DNA of 40,748 nt from Stenotrophomonas raiganjensis (SeqCode) (GCF_030658505.1 NZ_JAUTXR010000090.1:1-40748), one strand, 5' to 3'; positions 24,264-34,462 are shown, counted from the first letter of the stretch. The notes: a model not told the origin generated them from the sequence alone. A program made the numbers and translations.

Positions 24264-25778
24264 TCAGCGCTTCAGCTGCGCCAGGATTTCGCGGGTCATC
24301 GGATCGGCAATCGCCACATCCTCGCCCTGCAGCGCCGGCAACAGGCCACTGGCCAGCTGCTTGCCAAGCTCGACACCGAACTGGTCGAAGGCATTGATGT
24401 TCCAGATCACCGACTGCACGTACACGGCGTGTTCGTACATGGCGATCAACGCACCCAGCGCCTGCGGGGTCAGCGCGTCAAGCAGGATCAGCGTGCTCGG
24501 GCGACCGCCCGGGTAGTCGCGGTGCGGGTCGTCGCTGCTCTGTCCATTGGCCAGCGCCTCGGTCTGCGCCAGCAGGTTGGCCAGCAGCGCCTGATGATTG
24601 ATCGTGTACGGATCATCGTTGTGCACGCAGCCGATGAAATCGGCCGGAACGATGCTGGTGCCCTGGTGCAGCGCCTGGAAGAAGCTGTGCTGCACATCGG
24701 TACCTGCCCCGCCCCACCACACCGGCACCGTGTCGGTGGTGACCGGCTGGCCATCACGTTGCACGCGCTTGCCCAGGCTTTCCATTACCAGCTGCTGCAG
24801 GTAGGCCGGCAGCAACGCCAGGCGCTGGTCGTAGGTCATCACCGCATGCGTGGCATGGCCCAGTACGTTGCGGTTCCAGATGTCGGTCAGGCCGTGCAGC
24901 ACCGGCAGGTTGCGCTCCAGCGGCGCGTCCAGTGCATGCGCGTCCATCTGCGCCGCACCTTCCAGCAGTTGTTCGAAACGCTCGAAACCGATCGCCAGCG
25001 CAATCGGGAAACCGACCGCCGACCACAGCGAATAGCGCCCGCCCACCCAATCCCACATCGGCAGCACGCGGTCGGCGGCGATGGCAAAGGCCTTCGCGGC
25101 ACGCTCCGGATTGGCACTGACCGCGTACAGGCGATCGCTGCCGCCCAGCCAGTCGTGCAGGATCTGCCCGTTGAGCAGGGTTTCCTGGGTACCGAAGGTC
25201 TTGGAGATCAGGATGCCAGCGGTCCTGGCCGGATCCAGCGTGGCCAGGGTGCGCTGCATGGCGGCGCCGTCCACGTTGGACACGAAATGCACGCGCAGGC
25301 GCGCACCACTGACCGGGCGCAGCGCGTCAGCGACCAGCCGCGGACCGAGATCGGAACCGCCGATGCCGACGCTGACCACGTCGGTGACGCCGCTGTCTTC
25401 CAGCGCGCGCACCAGCGCGCCCATGCGCTGGCGGATTTCGCGCGCGGTGGCATAGGCCTCGGCCGCCACCGGCGCGTCGACCACGTCGCCACGCAATGCG
25501 GTATGCAGCGCTGCGCGACCTTCGGTCAGGTTGACCTGCTCGCCGCGGAACAGGCGGGTGATGGCACCGCCGACATCACGCTCGGCAGCCAGCGCCAGCA
25601 ACGCCTGCAGCGCCGCGGCATCGTATTTCTGCCGCGCGAAGTTGACGTACAACGGACCGACCCGCAGCGCCAGGTCCTGCACGCGGCCGGGTTCGGCGGC
25701 CAGCAGGCTGGGAATGCTCGCGCCCTTCAGGCGCTGGGCGTGGGAATGCAGCGAGTCGAATCCGTTGTTCGTTGTCAT
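24264..25778 (-). CDS. pgi: Glucose-6-phosphate isomerase
   Basis: A 504-aa SIS-fold enzyme interconverting glucose-6-phosphate and fructose-6-phosphate. The phosphate-binding [11 protein letters not shown], the PGI signature [11 protein letters not shown] and the C-terminal region with the active-site Lys (NPMT-like end [13 protein letters not shown]) are visible. Length is shorter than E. coli Pgi (549 aa) but usual for Xanthomonadaceae. The start overlaps the panD stop by 4 bp, so it is expressed with panD. Pgi recycles fructose-6-phosphate into the Entner-Doudoroff path encoded 10 kb away. Confidence 0.96.
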   Translation of the reverse strand: MTTNNGFDSLHSHAQRLKGASIPSLLAAEPGRVQDLALRVGPLYVNFARQKYDAAALQALLALAAERDVGGAITRLFRGEQVNLTEGRAALHTALRGDVVDAPVAAEAYATAREIRQRMGALVRALEDSGVTDVVSVGIGGSDLGPRLVADALRPVSGARLRVHFVSNVDGAAMQRTLATLDPARTAGILISKTFGTQETLLNGQILHDWLGGSDRLYAVSANPERAAKAFAIAADRVLPMWDWVGGRYSLWSAVGFPIALAIGFERFEQLLEGAAQMDAHALDAPLERNLPVLHGLTDIWNRNVLGHATHAVMTYDQRLALLPAYLQQLVMESLGKRVQRDGQPVTTDTVPVWWGGAGTDVQHSFFQALHQGTSIVPADFIGCVHNDDPYTINHQALLANLLAQTEALANGQSSDDPHRDYPGGRPSTLILLDALTPQALGALIAMYEHAVYVQSVIWNINAFDQFGVELGKQLASGLLPALQGEDVAIADPMTREILAQLKR

Positions 25779-26155
25779 GCGGCCTGGGTCGGGATCGTGT
25801 CGTTGGTGTGGGTGATCTGGTTCTTGCCATCAACGTACACCAGCTTCGGCTTGAAGCTGTCAGCTTCCTGCTCGGTCATGCTGGCGAACGCGGCGATGAT
25901 GATGATGTCACCGACCTGCACGTGGCGCGCGGCGCCACCGTTGAGCGAGACAACGCCGCTGCCGGCTTCGGCGCGGATGGCGTAGGTCGAGAAGCGCGCA
26001 CCGTTGGTCACGTCCCAGATGTGCACCTGCTCGAACTCGCGGATGCCGGTGGCAGCCAGCAGGTTGTCATCGATGGCGATCGAGCCTTCGTAGTTCAGCT
26101 CGGAATGGGTGACGGTGGCGCGGTGGATCTTGGTCTTGAGCAGGGACAGGTGCAT
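25775..26155 (-). CDS. panD: Aspartate 1-decarboxylase
   Basis: A 126-aa pyruvoyl enzyme making beta-alanine for pantothenate. The self-cleavage site Gly24-Ser25 lies in [10 protein letters not shown], exactly at the canonical position, and the following DNLLAATGI and [10 protein letters not shown] segments are conserved. ATG 26155 ([17 protein letters not shown]) is the family start. It is overlapped with pgi downstream. panC and panB, which use its product, lie upstream on the same strand but separated by a small membrane protein gene. Confidence 0.97.
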   Translation of the reverse strand: MHLSLLKTKIHRATVTHSELNYEGSIAIDDNLLAATGIREFEQVHIWDVTNGARFSTYAIRAEAGSGVVSLNGGAARHVQVGDIIIIAAFASMTEQEADSFKPKLVYVDGKNQITHTNDTIPTQAA

Positions 26156-26241
26156 GGGGGCGCTGCAACGCAAAGGAAAGAGCGGATTCTAGCACCCGCT
26201 TGGCCCTCCTCAGGGGACTGCGGCAGGACGCTGAAGGCCGT

Positions 26242-26739
26242 TCAGGCGCCCTCGCCCGCCGGTCCCGCCGGGACCGGGCAGGGACGGCCCTCCAGTGACA
26301 GCCGGAACACCGCATGGAAGGCCAATCCGGCAACCAGGCCGAAGCCGCCGGCGGCCAGCACCTGCAGGGCATAGCTGATCACATCGAACGTATCGACGTA
26401 GCGCAGGCGCCGCAGCAACGGGCCGCTGTCCTCGCCCGGCCACGCGCAGGTGGCCATGGCCAGGGCGCCAAGCCCGAAGCCGACCAGCACGAAACCGATC
26501 CGGCGCAGACGTTGCTGAGCCTGCAGGATCAACGCCATCGGCAGCAGCACGGCAATGGCATTGCAGACCGCCAGTACGAACATCAGCCCGCCGCCGATCA
26601 GGGCCGGCACCGGCGTACGCCCCAGGTCCAATGCGAACAGCAGGCCGCCGAACAGCTGCGCCGGCAGCATGCCTGCGGCCAGTACCGCCAGGATCGAGGC
26701 CTGGGCAATACGGCGGGTATCAGTGGTGGCGCTGTTCAT
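26242..26739 (-). CDS. Small four-helix membrane protein, unknown function
   Basis: A 165-aa protein with four predicted membrane segments (about 14-36, 45-70, 82-102 and 122-148 by eye) separated by short loops containing Arg-rich turns (QQRLRRIG, LLRRLRYVD). ATG 26739 is chosen for its GGGAGA ribosome binding site; an in-frame ATG 18 bp upstream is weaker. I do not recognise the family. It sits within the pantothenate gene group between panC (66 bp upstream, with a hairpin) and panD (86 bp downstream). A role in that pathway is not implied by anything in the sequence. Confidence 0.7.
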   Translation of the reverse strand: MNSATTDTRRIAQASILAVLAAGMLPAQLFGGLLFALDLGRTPVPALIGGGLMFVLAVCNAIAVLLPMALILQAQQRLRRIGFVLVGFGLGALAMATCAWPGEDSGPLLRRLRYVDTFDVISYALQVLAAGGFGLVAGLAFHAVFRLSLEGRPCPVPAGPAGEGA

Positions 26740-26769
26740 TTCCGGTCTCCCGTCCATGGGAAGGTTGGA

Positions 26770-26788
26770 GGCGCCCGTTGCGGGCGCC
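26770..26788 (-). terminator. Hairpin after panBC
   Basis: GGCGCCCG and CGGGCGCC (8 bp, loop TTG) lie 18 bp past the panC stop. No T-tract follows, so any termination would be weak or the structure may only protect the panBC message. Confidence 0.4.
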
Positions 26789-26805
26789 CCGGAGCCACAT
26801 GCGGC

Positions 26806-27641
26806 TCAGAACTCCAGGTTGTCGATCAGCCGGGTGGTGCCCAGCCGTGCGGCGATCAGTGCCACGCGGCCACCGCCGTCGAAGGTCGGCTCGGCGAGCT
26901 CCGGCGTGCGCAGCACCGCATAGTCCACCTGGAAACCGGCAGCCTGCAGTGCGGCCGTCGCGTCGGCTTCGATGCGCTCGCGCGGCAGCCCAGCCACATA
27001 GCCTTCGCGCATGCCCAGCAGCGTGCGGTGAATGGTGGTCGCATGCGGGCGCTGCTCGGCGCTGAGGTACTGGTTGCGCGAGCTCTTGGCCAGGCCGTCC
27101 TCGTCGCGCACGATCTCCGCGCCAACGATCTGGATCGGGAACGACAGCTCGGCCACCATCTGCCTGATGACGGCCAGCTGCTGGTAGTCCTTGCGACCGA
27201 ACACGGCCACGTCCGGCTGCACCTGCAGGAACAGGCGCGCCACCACCGTACAGACGCCATCGAAGTGGCCAGGACGGCTGGCGCCTTCCAGTACCTCACT
27301 GACACCCGGTGCGTGCATGCGCGTGGTCTTGTCCACGCCCAACGGGTACATCGCCTCGACGCTGGGCAACCACACCGCATCGCAGCCGACCTGTTCCAGC
27401 CCCGCCACATCGGCCTCGGGCGTGCGCGGGTAGCGGCTGAAGTCTTCGTTCGGCCCGAACTGGGTCGGATTGACGAAGATGCTGGCCACCACCTTGTCGG
27501 CGTACTGCCGGGCCAGAGTCACCAGGGAGTGATGGCCACCATGCAGGTTGCCCATGGTCGGCACCAACGCCACGCGCAGGCCATCGCGCTTCCACTGGGC
27601 AATCTGCTCGCGCAGCGCGCCGAGCTCGTTGAAGGTCTGGA

Positions 27642-27645
<4 letters not shown>
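26806..27645 (-). CDS. panC: Pantothenate synthetase
   Basis: A 279-aa ligase joining pantoate and beta-alanine with ATP. The nucleotidyltransferase motif [15 protein letters not shown] (HxGH type), the pantoate-binding [13 protein letters not shown] and the KMSKS-like KSSRNQYL are present. ATG 27645 overlaps the panB stop by 4 bp (panB-panC coupling). A longer in-frame extension to 27900 lies inside panB and is rejected. Length is standard (about 283 aa). Confidence 0.97.
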
Positions 27646-28457
<812 letters not shown>

Positions 28458-28491
28458 GTGCTGATAACCGGGGGAGATAACCCGGTCATTA

Positions 28492-28977
28492 TCACCCTAT
28501 CGGCGCGATCCCGCAGGCATCCAGCCGCATTACTGCATCCTGCACGCGGCCATGACCCGGAATGGCCAGATCCGGTGCGATTTCGGCCAGCGGCACCAGG
28601 ACAAAGGCACGCTCGTGCAGGTACGGATGCGGCACCTGCAGGCCGGGCAGGTCGATCACCTGCGTGCCATACAGCAGCAGGTCCAGGTCCAGCGCGCGCG
28701 GGCCCCAGTGCACCGCCGGATCGCGCACGCGGCCAAAGCGCTGTTCCAGGGCGAGCATCGCCTGCAGCAGCGCATCGGCCGGCAGCAGGGTTTCGACTGC
28801 GGCCACCGCGTTGACGAACGGCGGCTGGTCTTCATTGCCCCAGGCCGGCGTGGCGTACAGGCGCGAGGCCTGGCGCAGCTGGGTTGCAGGCAACCCGTCC
28901 AGCGCGGCCATCGCCGCACCGACGGTGGTGGCCGCGTCGCCAAGGTTGGCGCCGAGGCCGATCCAGGCAAGGGTCAT
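28492..28977 (-). CDS. folK: HPPK (2-amino-4-hydroxy-6-hydroxymethyldihydropteridine pyrophosphokinase)
   Basis: A 161-aa folate-pathway kinase transferring pyrophosphate from ATP to hydroxymethyl-dihydropterin. The signature [13 protein letters not shown] with its two metal-binding Asp residues and the motif [15 protein letters not shown] are complete. The N-terminal [10 protein letters not shown] is typical. It starts 3 bp past the pcnB stop, the same pcnB-folK order as in E. coli, and precedes panB. Confidence 0.97.
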   Translation of the reverse strand: MTLAWIGLGANLGDAATTVGAAMAALDGLPATQLRQASRLYATPAWGNEDQPPFVNAVAAVETLLPADALLQAMLALEQRFGRVRDPAVHWGPRALDLDLLLYGTQVIDLPGLQVPHPYLHERAFVLVPLAEIAPDLAIPGHGRVQDAVMRLDACGIAPIG

Positions 28978-28980
28978 CGC

Positions 28981-30366
28981 TTACTCGCCAGCCGCACCGG
29001 CCGCAGCACCGGGACGACGGCGGCGACGCCGGCGCTTGCGCGGTGCTCCGTTCTCGTCATCGCCCTCTTCGCTGTGCACCGCATCCAGCGACGACTCCAG
29101 CTCGCGGCCGGACTGCGCCTGCGCTTCGCGCCAGAACTCGACATCGGCGGCGTGGTCGGCCGAGGCTACCTGGCGCAGGCTGAGGAAGTCGAACGCGGCG
29201 CGGAAGCGCGGGTGGGTCAGGGTGCGGAACACGCGCTTGCGCTGGCGCGAGCTGAAGCGCGACTGCAGCAGCCAGATCTCCTGCATCGGCAGCGAGAAGC
29301 GGCGCGGCAACGCGATGGTGCTCAGCTGCTGCACGGTGACGCGGTCGGCGGCTCGGCGTTGCGCCTCTTCCGGTGCCACGCCCTGCTTGAGCAGGGTCGC
29401 CTGCGCGCGGCAGAACGCCGGCCACAGCAGCAGCGCGAACAGGAACGCCGGCGAGACCGGTTCGTCGTTGGCCACGCGCGCATCGGTGTTGGCCAGGCCC
29501 TCGACCAGCATGCGGCGCAGCGCGCCGGTGCGGTTGGAGCGGAGCGCCCTGGCGCTTTCCGGGAACAGCACATCCAGCAGGCCGTAGCGCTCCAGGCCTT
29601 CGAAGCTGGCCACGCCGTGCCCGGACAGGAACAGCTTGAGCACTTCCTCGAACAGGCGCGCCGGTGCCGCTTCATTGAGCAGGTCGGCCAGGTGCGGGAT
29701 CGGTGCGGCAGTGCCCTCTTCGATCTGGAAGCCGAGCTTGGCCGCCAGGCGCACTGCACGCAGCATGCGCACCGGGTCTTCGCGGTAGCGCTGTTCGGGG
29801 TCGCCGATCAGCTTCATCAGGCGCGCCTGCACGTCTTCGAAGCCGCCGGTGTAGTCGCGCACCGAGAAGTCCTCGATGGCGTAGTACAGGGCGTTGCAGG
29901 TGAAGTCGCGGCGGACGGCGTCGTCTTCGATGGTGCCGTACACGTTGTCGCGCACGAGCATGCCGTTTTCCATCTCGCGGTCGCCGCTGCCGTCATCGCT
30001 GTTGGCACGGAAGGTGGCGACTTCGATGATCTCGCGGCCGAACACCACGTGGGCGAGGCGGAACCGGCGGCCGATGAGGCGGCAGTTGCGGAACAGCTGC
30101 TTGACCTGTTCGGGCGTGGCGTCGGTGGCCACGTCGAAATCCTTGGGTTGGCCATTGACCAGCAGGTCGCGCACCGCGCCGCCGACAAGGTAGGCGCCGA
30201 AGCCGGCATCGCGCAGGCGATAAAGCACGCGCAGGGCGTTCGGGCTGATGTCCTTGCGGGAGATCGTGTGCTGGTCGCGCGGGATGACGCGCAGGCTGAA
30301 CGGTGATGTAGCAGGGGAAATGATGTTGGCGCTTCCGGTTGAAGTTTCGGGATTGCCCAATGGCAT
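28981..30366 (-). CDS. pcnB: Poly(A) polymerase I
   Basis: A 461-aa nucleotidyltransferase adding poly(A) tails that mark RNA for decay. The class II motif GGAVRDLLVNGQPKDFDVATD (Asp76 and Asp78 metal ligands) and the following RRDFTCNALYY identify the fold. The C-terminus is very basic (RKRRRRRRRP), as in PcnB and unlike CCA-adding enzymes. The ATG at 30366 gives the most N-terminal start but lacks a clear ribosome binding site; E. coli pcnB itself starts at an unusual codon, so the true start may be internal. Its first codons overlap the divergent tRNA-Glu promoter. Confidence 0.93.
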   Translation of the reverse strand: MPLGNPETSTGSANIISPATSPFSLRVIPRDQHTISRKDISPNALRVLYRLRDAGFGAYLVGGAVRDLLVNGQPKDFDVATDATPEQVKQLFRNCRLIGRRFRLAHVVFGREIIEVATFRANSDDGSGDREMENGMLVRDNVYGTIEDDAVRRDFTCNALYYAIEDFSVRDYTGGFEDVQARLMKLIGDPEQRYREDPVRMLRAVRLAAKLGFQIEEGTAAPIPHLADLLNEAAPARLFEEVLKLFLSGHGVASFEGLERYGLLDVLFPESARALRSNRTGALRRMLVEGLANTDARVANDEPVSPAFLFALLLWPAFCRAQATLLKQGVAPEEAQRRAADRVTVQQLSTIALPRRFSLPMQEIWLLQSRFSSRQRKRVFRTLTHPRFRAAFDFLSLRQVASADHAADVEFWREAQAQSGRELESSLDAVHSEEGDDENGAPRKRRRRRRRPGAAAGAAGE

Positions 30367-30381
30367 CGAGGTGCATATACT
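30353..30381 (+). promoter_or_regulatory. Promoter of tRNA-Glu
   Basis: TTGCCC (30353-30358) and TATACT (30376-30381) are 17 bp apart, 31 bp before the mature tRNA. The -35 box lies inside the 5' coding end of the divergent pcnB. Confidence 0.65.
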
Positions 30382-30412
30382 AGCGCTCCTGCCTCGGCAG
30401 CGACACAGTTAC

Positions 30413-30487
30413 GCTCCCTTCGTCTAGTGGTTAGGACGTGGCCCTCTCAAGGCTAAAACAGGGGTTCGAGTCCCCTAGGGAGCGCCA
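30413..30487 (+). tRNA. tRNA-Glu (anticodon CTC)
   Basis: A 75-nt tRNA with acceptor stem GCTCCCT/AGGGAGC, D-arm CGTCTAGTGGTTAGGACG, an anticodon stem TGGCC/GGCTA around the loop CTCTCAA (anticodon CTC, reading GAG), T-arm GGGGTTCGAGTCCCC and an encoded CCA. The identity elements fit tRNA-Glu of gammaproteobacteria. It stands alone with its own promoter and terminator. Confidence 0.97.
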
Positions 30488-30506
30488 GTCGCCGCAGCAG
30501 GAACCG

Positions 30507-30535
30507 AAAAAGCCCGCCTTGTGCGGGCTTTTCTG
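30507..30535 (+). terminator. Intrinsic terminator of tRNA-Glu
   Basis: AAAAAGCCCGC, loop CTTGT, then GCGGGCTTTTCTGTTTT: a 7-bp GC stem extended by A-T pairs and followed by a T-rich tract. Confidence 0.9.
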
Positions 30536-30573
30536 TTTTCCGGGGTTGCAGTGATTGCGGTCGGGTTGGTCGC

Positions 30574-30831
30574 TTTGGCGCCTCCCTTTTCCTGCGTTGA
30601 GGGGGCGGGCCACCCTGGCCTGGACACGCAAATGCCCATCCATGGGGGCTCGATGGCGCCTTGCTCGCGTGCGCTGTCCTGCGCACGCGGCAAGACCAGG
30701 GTTGGGCTCCTGCCCAAGCCGTCGGGCGCATGCGCCCAACCCATGGCGCCATCGAGCCCCCATGGATGGGTTTGCGGCGTGTCCTGGATCGGCTGGCCTG
30801 CCGCCTCTCCACGAAGAAAGGAGGCGCTGAA
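30574..30831. repeat. Structured element copy C: double, head-to-head, about 255 bp
   Basis: Two inverted copies of the hairpin-2 half of the element core, 30622-30660 (minus) and 30745-30784 (plus), match over about 39 nt with few differences; each has CCCATGGATGGG (30635-30646 on the minus strand, 30759-30770 on the plus). The flanks 30574-30625 and 30780-30830 are also roughly complementary (both begin or end in GCGCCTCC and GGACACGC). Between the copies lie smaller hairpins, including CGCGTGCG/CGCACGCG. It fills the 358-bp gap between the tRNA-Glu terminator and the convergent sugar porter gene; no gene is seen there. Confidence 0.65.
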
Positions 30832-30845
30832 ACACAGACCGGCCG

Positions 30846-32270
30846 TCAGCCTTCCATCTGCTCCAGCTCCTTGCCCTTGGTCTCGCGCACGTAGCGGACC
30901 ACGAAGACGATCGAGAGGATGGCCGCAACGGTATAGATGCCATAGGCACCGGCCAGTCCGATGCCGGCCAGCAGCATCGGGAAGGTCACGGTGATCGCGA
31001 AGTTCGAGGTCCACTGCGCCGCACCGGCAACGGCCAATGCCGGGCCGCGGATCTGGTTGGGGAACATCTCGCCCAGCATCACCCACATCACCGGACCCCA
31101 GGACATGTTGAAGAACACCACGTAGACATTGGCGGCAACCAGCGCCAGCCGACCCATGCCGTCGGACAGTTGCAGGCGACCGTCGGCCAGGCTGCCGCTG
31201 GCGAACGCCAGCACCATCAACACCAGCGCCACCGACATGCCGACCGAGCCGATCCACAGCAACGGCTTGCGACCGATGCGGTCGATCAGCAGCACCGTCA
31301 GCAGGCAGGCACCGATGCTCAGCCCACCGGACAGGACATTGATCAGCAGCGCGTCACTTTCCGAGAAGCCCACCGCCTGCCACAGCACCGCTCCGTAGTA
31401 GAACACCACGTTGATGCCCACCAGCTGCTGGAACATGGCCAGACCGATACCCACCCAGAGGATCGGGCGCAGCTTGCCGGTGCCCTTGTCGCGCAGGTCG
31501 GCGAAGCGTGGCTTGTGCTGGTCCTGGGCCAGGCTGGCTTCGATCTCGGCCTGCTTGGTTGCCGCCGCCCCGTCACCGTACAGCCGCGCCAGCACCGTCC
31601 TCGCCTGCTCCTGGCGACCCTTCAGGACAAGGAAACGCGGGCTTTCCGGGATCACCAGCAACAGCAGCAGGAACAGGCCAGACGGCAACGCCTGCATCCA
31701 GAACATCCAGCGCCAAGCCTCATGGCCCAGCCACAACGGCTCGGTCGAAGCTCCGGCGGCACGGGCCAGCAGGTAGTTGCTGAGGAAGGCCGCAAACAGG
31801 CCACAGATGATCGCCATCTGCTGCACCGTGGCCAGGCGGCCGCGATAGCGCGCCGATGCCACTTCGGCAATGTAGGCCGGCGACATCACACTGGCTGCGC
31901 CCACCGCGAAGCCACCGAGTACGCGCGCAGCCACGAACAACCAGGAGGCATGGGCCGCGCCGGCCCCCAGCGCTGAGACCAGGAACATGAGCGCGGACAC
32001 GATCAGGACGCCGCGACGGCCCAGGCGATCCCCCAGCCAACCGGCCAGGAAGGCGCCGATCGCGCAGCCCAGCAGCATCGAGGCGACTTCGAACCCGAGC
32101 GCCGCCTCACTGGAGTTGAAGGCCTGGCGGAGGCCATCGACCGTGCCATTGATGACACCACTGTCGAAACCGAACAGGAATCCACCGAGGGTGGCCACGC
32201 AGCTGATCAGGACGATGAATGCAGTGTTCTCACCACCATGGGGCGCGGTGCCGGGCTGGGCTTGGGACAT
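30846..32270 (-). CDS. MFS sugar porter (sugar/proton symporter)
   Basis: A 474-aa twelve-helix transporter of the sugar porter family (GalP/XylE/GLUT). Hallmarks are GFLFGFDSGVINGT in helix 1, GDRLGRRGVLI after helix 2, PESPRFLVLKGR before the central loop, QQLVGINVVFYY in helix 7, DRIGRKPLL after helix 8 and the C-terminal RETKGKELEQ. The last matches the PETKG motif except for Arg in place of Pro. ATG 32270 is preferred over extensions toward 32417 because helix 1 follows at the usual distance. The substrate is probably a hexose or pentose; this cannot be settled from sequence. It is divergent from fdxA. Confidence 0.92.
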   Translation of the reverse strand: MSQAQPGTAPHGGENTAFIVLISCVATLGGFLFGFDSGVINGTVDGLRQAFNSSEAALGFEVASMLLGCAIGAFLAGWLGDRLGRRGVLIVSALMFLVSALGAGAAHASWLFVAARVLGGFAVGAASVMSPAYIAEVASARYRGRLATVQQMAIICGLFAAFLSNYLLARAAGASTEPLWLGHEAWRWMFWMQALPSGLFLLLLLVIPESPRFLVLKGRQEQARTVLARLYGDGAAATKQAEIEASLAQDQHKPRFADLRDKGTGKLRPILWVGIGLAMFQQLVGINVVFYYGAVLWQAVGFSESDALLINVLSGGLSIGACLLTVLLIDRIGRKPLLWIGSVGMSVALVLMVLAFASGSLADGRLQLSDGMGRLALVAANVYVVFFNMSWGPVMWVMLGEMFPNQIRGPALAVAGAAQWTSNFAITVTFPMLLAGIGLAGAYGIYTVAAILSIVFVVRYVRETKGKELEQMEG

Positions 32271-32463
32271 GGACGATCCTGCTGGGAAGGGAGTCCGGCC
32301 ACGGTGGGTGACCGACTGCCCCGCAGCGTCGCACAGGCCCAGCCGTGCCGCCAATGACCGCCACGGCCGCGCCTGCCAGATGCCTGTTTTCCGCCCCGCG
32401 CCGACAGCGGGGGCCAACCTGTTCTAGAATTGGCGGGTTCAGGAATCGATCCACCCCCAGCCC

Positions 32464-32787
32464 ATGCCCTTTGTCGTCACCGAAAACTGCATCAAGTGCA
32501 AACACACCGATTGCGTGGAAGTGTGCCCCGTGGATTGCTTCCACGAAGGCCCGAACTTCCTGGTGATCGACCCGGATGAGTGCATCGATTGCACCCTCTG
32601 CGAACCGGAGTGCCCGGTCAATGCGATCTTCCCGGAGGACGATGTCCCCGCCGGCCAGGAAGGCTTCGTCGCCCTCAACGCCGAACTGGCGAAGGAGTGG
32701 CCGGTGCTGACCGTGCGCAAGGACCCGCCCGACGACGCCGGCGAATGGGATGGCAAGCCGGACAAGCTGAAGCTGCTGGAGCGCTGA
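32464..32787 (+). CDS. fdxA: 7Fe ferredoxin (FdxA)
   Basis: A 107-aa electron carrier with one [3Fe-4S] and one [4Fe-4S] cluster. By comparison with Azotobacter ferredoxin I, the 3Fe ligands are Cys9, 17 and 50 and the 4Fe ligands Cys21, 40, 43 and 46 ([15 protein letters not shown] and [13 protein letters not shown]). The C-terminal 45-residue extension with [15 protein letters not shown] is typical of this type. It is monocistronic, ended by a strong hairpin. Confidence 0.97.
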   Translation: MPFVVTENCIKCKHTDCVEVCPVDCFHEGPNFLVIDPDECIDCTLCEPECPVNAIFPEDDVPAGQEGFVALNAELAKEWPVLTVRKDPPDDAGEWDGKPDKLKLLER

Positions 32788-32798
32788 GGCGCCAGCAA

Positions 32799-32841
32799 CG
32801 GCAAAAGAAAAGGGCGCCATCGGCGCCCTTTTCTTTTGCCG
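32799..32841. terminator. Bidirectional intrinsic terminator after fdxA
   Basis: A perfect 20-bp stem (32799-32818 with 32822-32841) around a 3-nt loop, GC-rich at the tip (GGGCGCC) and with A-rich and T-rich flanks. The symmetry lets it stop transcription from both strands. Confidence 0.9.
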
Positions 32842-32887
32842 GAAGGCACCAACCGCGCGACCCGGCAGGTGCCAACCGCAAGATCCG

Positions 32888-32940
32888 GTAGGTGCCAACC
32901 TTGGTTGGCACAGAAGCGCCGGACCAAGGTCGGTCTCTAC
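32888..32940. repeat. SMAG-type palindrome pair
   Basis: 32888-32911 is GTAGGTGCCAACC plus its complement GGTTGGCAC; 32922-32940, read on the minus strand, is GTAGAGACCGACCTTGGTC. They face each other between fdxA and the convergent lipoprotein gene. A partial copy of the first (GGTGCCAACC) also precedes it near 32866. Confidence 0.75.
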
Positions 32941-32951
32941 CAGGGCAGCCC

Positions 32952-33467
32952 TTACTGGGCCAGCTTCGCCTTCAGCGCGGCGATCAGCTTCACCGGCGCT
33001 TCGGCGGTGGCCGGCAGGCCACGCGGGTCGACCGCGGAGATGTAGGCGCCGGCGTCGACGGCGACCACGCGGACCAGGAAGTTGCTGCCTTCGTAGGCCA
33101 CGTCATACGAGCCCAACAGCTGCGCGCGGCTGGCGATGGTCACGCCCTCCACGCCTTCCAGCGCAGTACCGACCTTGGCAAAGGCCTCATCCTTGCCACC
33201 GGCGATGGTGAAACCCGTGTTGCCCACGGCCGGCGCCGCAGCGGCCGGTGCCGCCGGCTTGGTCGCCGATGCCAGCGTCGGTACCTTGTTGTCGCCGGTG
33301 GTGGCCGGCAGGTTCAGGTCCGGCGGCACTTCCAGCGGGCGCATCTCCGGGGCCAGGGCGTAGTCGCCCTTGACGCCACGCTTGAAGCAACCGGTGGTGC
33401 CGGCCGCAACAGCTACAGCAAGCAGGGCGTAGGACAGCACGCGGACAGTGGAAACGGATTGACGCAT
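32952..33467 (-). CDS. BamC/NlpB-like lipoprotein (single domain)
   Basis: A 171-aa lipoprotein located directly after dapA, as bamC is in E. coli. The signal peptide ends in TTGC with Cys27 as the lipidation site; the Thr at -3 is unusual. After it, FKRGVKGDYALAPEMRPLEVPPDLNLP resembles the unstructured N-terminal BamC segment that binds BamD. An Ala/Pro linker leads to one helix-grip-like domain (about 90-170). E. coli BamC has two such domains and 344 aa, so this is a short form. Assignment rests on synteny plus weak similarity. Confidence 0.6.
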   Translation of the reverse strand: MRQSVSTVRVLSYALLAVAVAAGTTGCFKRGVKGDYALAPEMRPLEVPPDLNLPATTGDNKVPTLASATKPAAPAAAAPAVGNTGFTIAGGKDEAFAKVGTALEGVEGVTIASRAQLLGSYDVAYEGSNFLVRVVAVDAGAYISAVDPRGLPATAEAPVKLIAALKAKLAQ

Positions 33468-33499
33468 GTGAATCTCCTGGGTCAGACCAAGACGAAAGG

Positions 33500-34393
33500 T
33501 CAGTGGCTGGAAAGGGCTTCGAGGGCGGCGATGTCGCCGGCAAGATGGTCGGCAGCCGCATGGTGCGGCGCCGACAGAGGCATCAGCGGCAGGCGCAGGT
33601 CGTGGCCGATGCCGATACGGCGCAGCAGCGCCTTGACCGGAATCGGGTTCGGCTCGACACCGCAGAAATCATGGAACGGCTGCAGGCGCGCATCCCAGGA
33701 CTCGGTGGCTTCGTGGTCATGGGCGGCGGCCAGCTCGCACATGCGGCGGTAGGCGCCGGGCAGCACGTTGGAGCCGACCGAGATCAGGCCGTCGATACCG
33801 GCCCGGATCGAACGCGCGGCCGTACCGTCGTCGCCGCTGAGCACGGCGAACTGCGGGCTGCGCAGTGCGAGCAGCGCCTGCACCCGGCCAGTGTCGCCCA
33901 CCGCCTCCTTGATGCCGACGATGTTGGGGTGGCTGGCCAGTTCGGCCACGGTCTCCGGCTGCATGTCGCAACCGGTACGGCCGGGCACGTTGTACAGCAC
34001 GACCGGCAACCCGCCCTGGTCGGCCACCGCACGGTAGTGCGCGATCAGGCCGGCCTGGGTCGGCCGCACGTACGGCGGCGTGACCACCAGCGCGTGGCTG
34101 GCGCCAAGGGCGGCGGCGCGACGGGTCTGTTCGATGGTCTTGGCGGTGCCCGACAGGCCAGTGCCGGCCATGACCGGGATGCGGCCGCCGATGCGTTCGA
34201 CCGCACTGGCCAGCAACAGGTCGTACTCGGCATCGGTCAGGGTCGCGGCCTCACCGGTCGAGCCGGCTACGACAACGCCATGGACGCCACCCTCCAGTTG
34301 CAGGTGCAGCAGGCGCTGCCAACCGTCGGGATCGAGGGCACCGTCGGCCCGGAACGGGGTCGCCAGCGCGGTGATGAGGCCGGAAAGGGACAA
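33500..34393 (-). CDS. dapA: 4-hydroxy-tetrahydrodipicolinate synthase
   Basis: A 297-aa class I aldolase condensing pyruvate and aspartate semialdehyde in lysine and diaminopimelate synthesis. The Schiff-base Lys162 (IVGIKEA), Tyr134 ([11 protein letters not shown]) and the GSTGE motif (44-48) are present. The start is judged to be the TTG at 34393, giving [14 protein letters not shown], the family N-terminus. The in-frame ATG at 34525 would add 44 residues with no family resemblance. It is 32 bp upstream of the BamC-like gene. Confidence 0.94.
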   Translation of the reverse strand: MSLSGLITALATPFRADGALDPDGWQRLLHLQLEGGVHGVVVAGSTGEAATLTDAEYDLLLASAVERIGGRIPVMAGTGLSGTAKTIEQTRRAAALGASHALVVTPPYVRPTQAGLIAHYRAVADQGGLPVVLYNVPGRTGCDMQPETVAELASHPNIVGIKEAVGDTGRVQALLALRSPQFAVLSGDDGTAARSIRAGIDGLISVGSNVLPGAYRRMCELAAAHDHEATESWDARLQPFHDFCGVEPNPIPVKALLRRIGIGHDLRLPLMPLSAPHHAAADHLAGDIAALEALSSH

Positions 34394-34462
34394 GGACGTG
34401 CTGCTCTTGGCTGGAAAGGGAAAACGCCCGCCACGAAAGGCCGGGGGCGACCTGAATGTTAC

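Noticed and set aside
30574..30831. Insertion sequence or integron attachment site after tRNA-Glu
   Set aside because: There is no transposase or integrase frame and no duplicated tRNA 3' end; the region is explained by inverted element cores.
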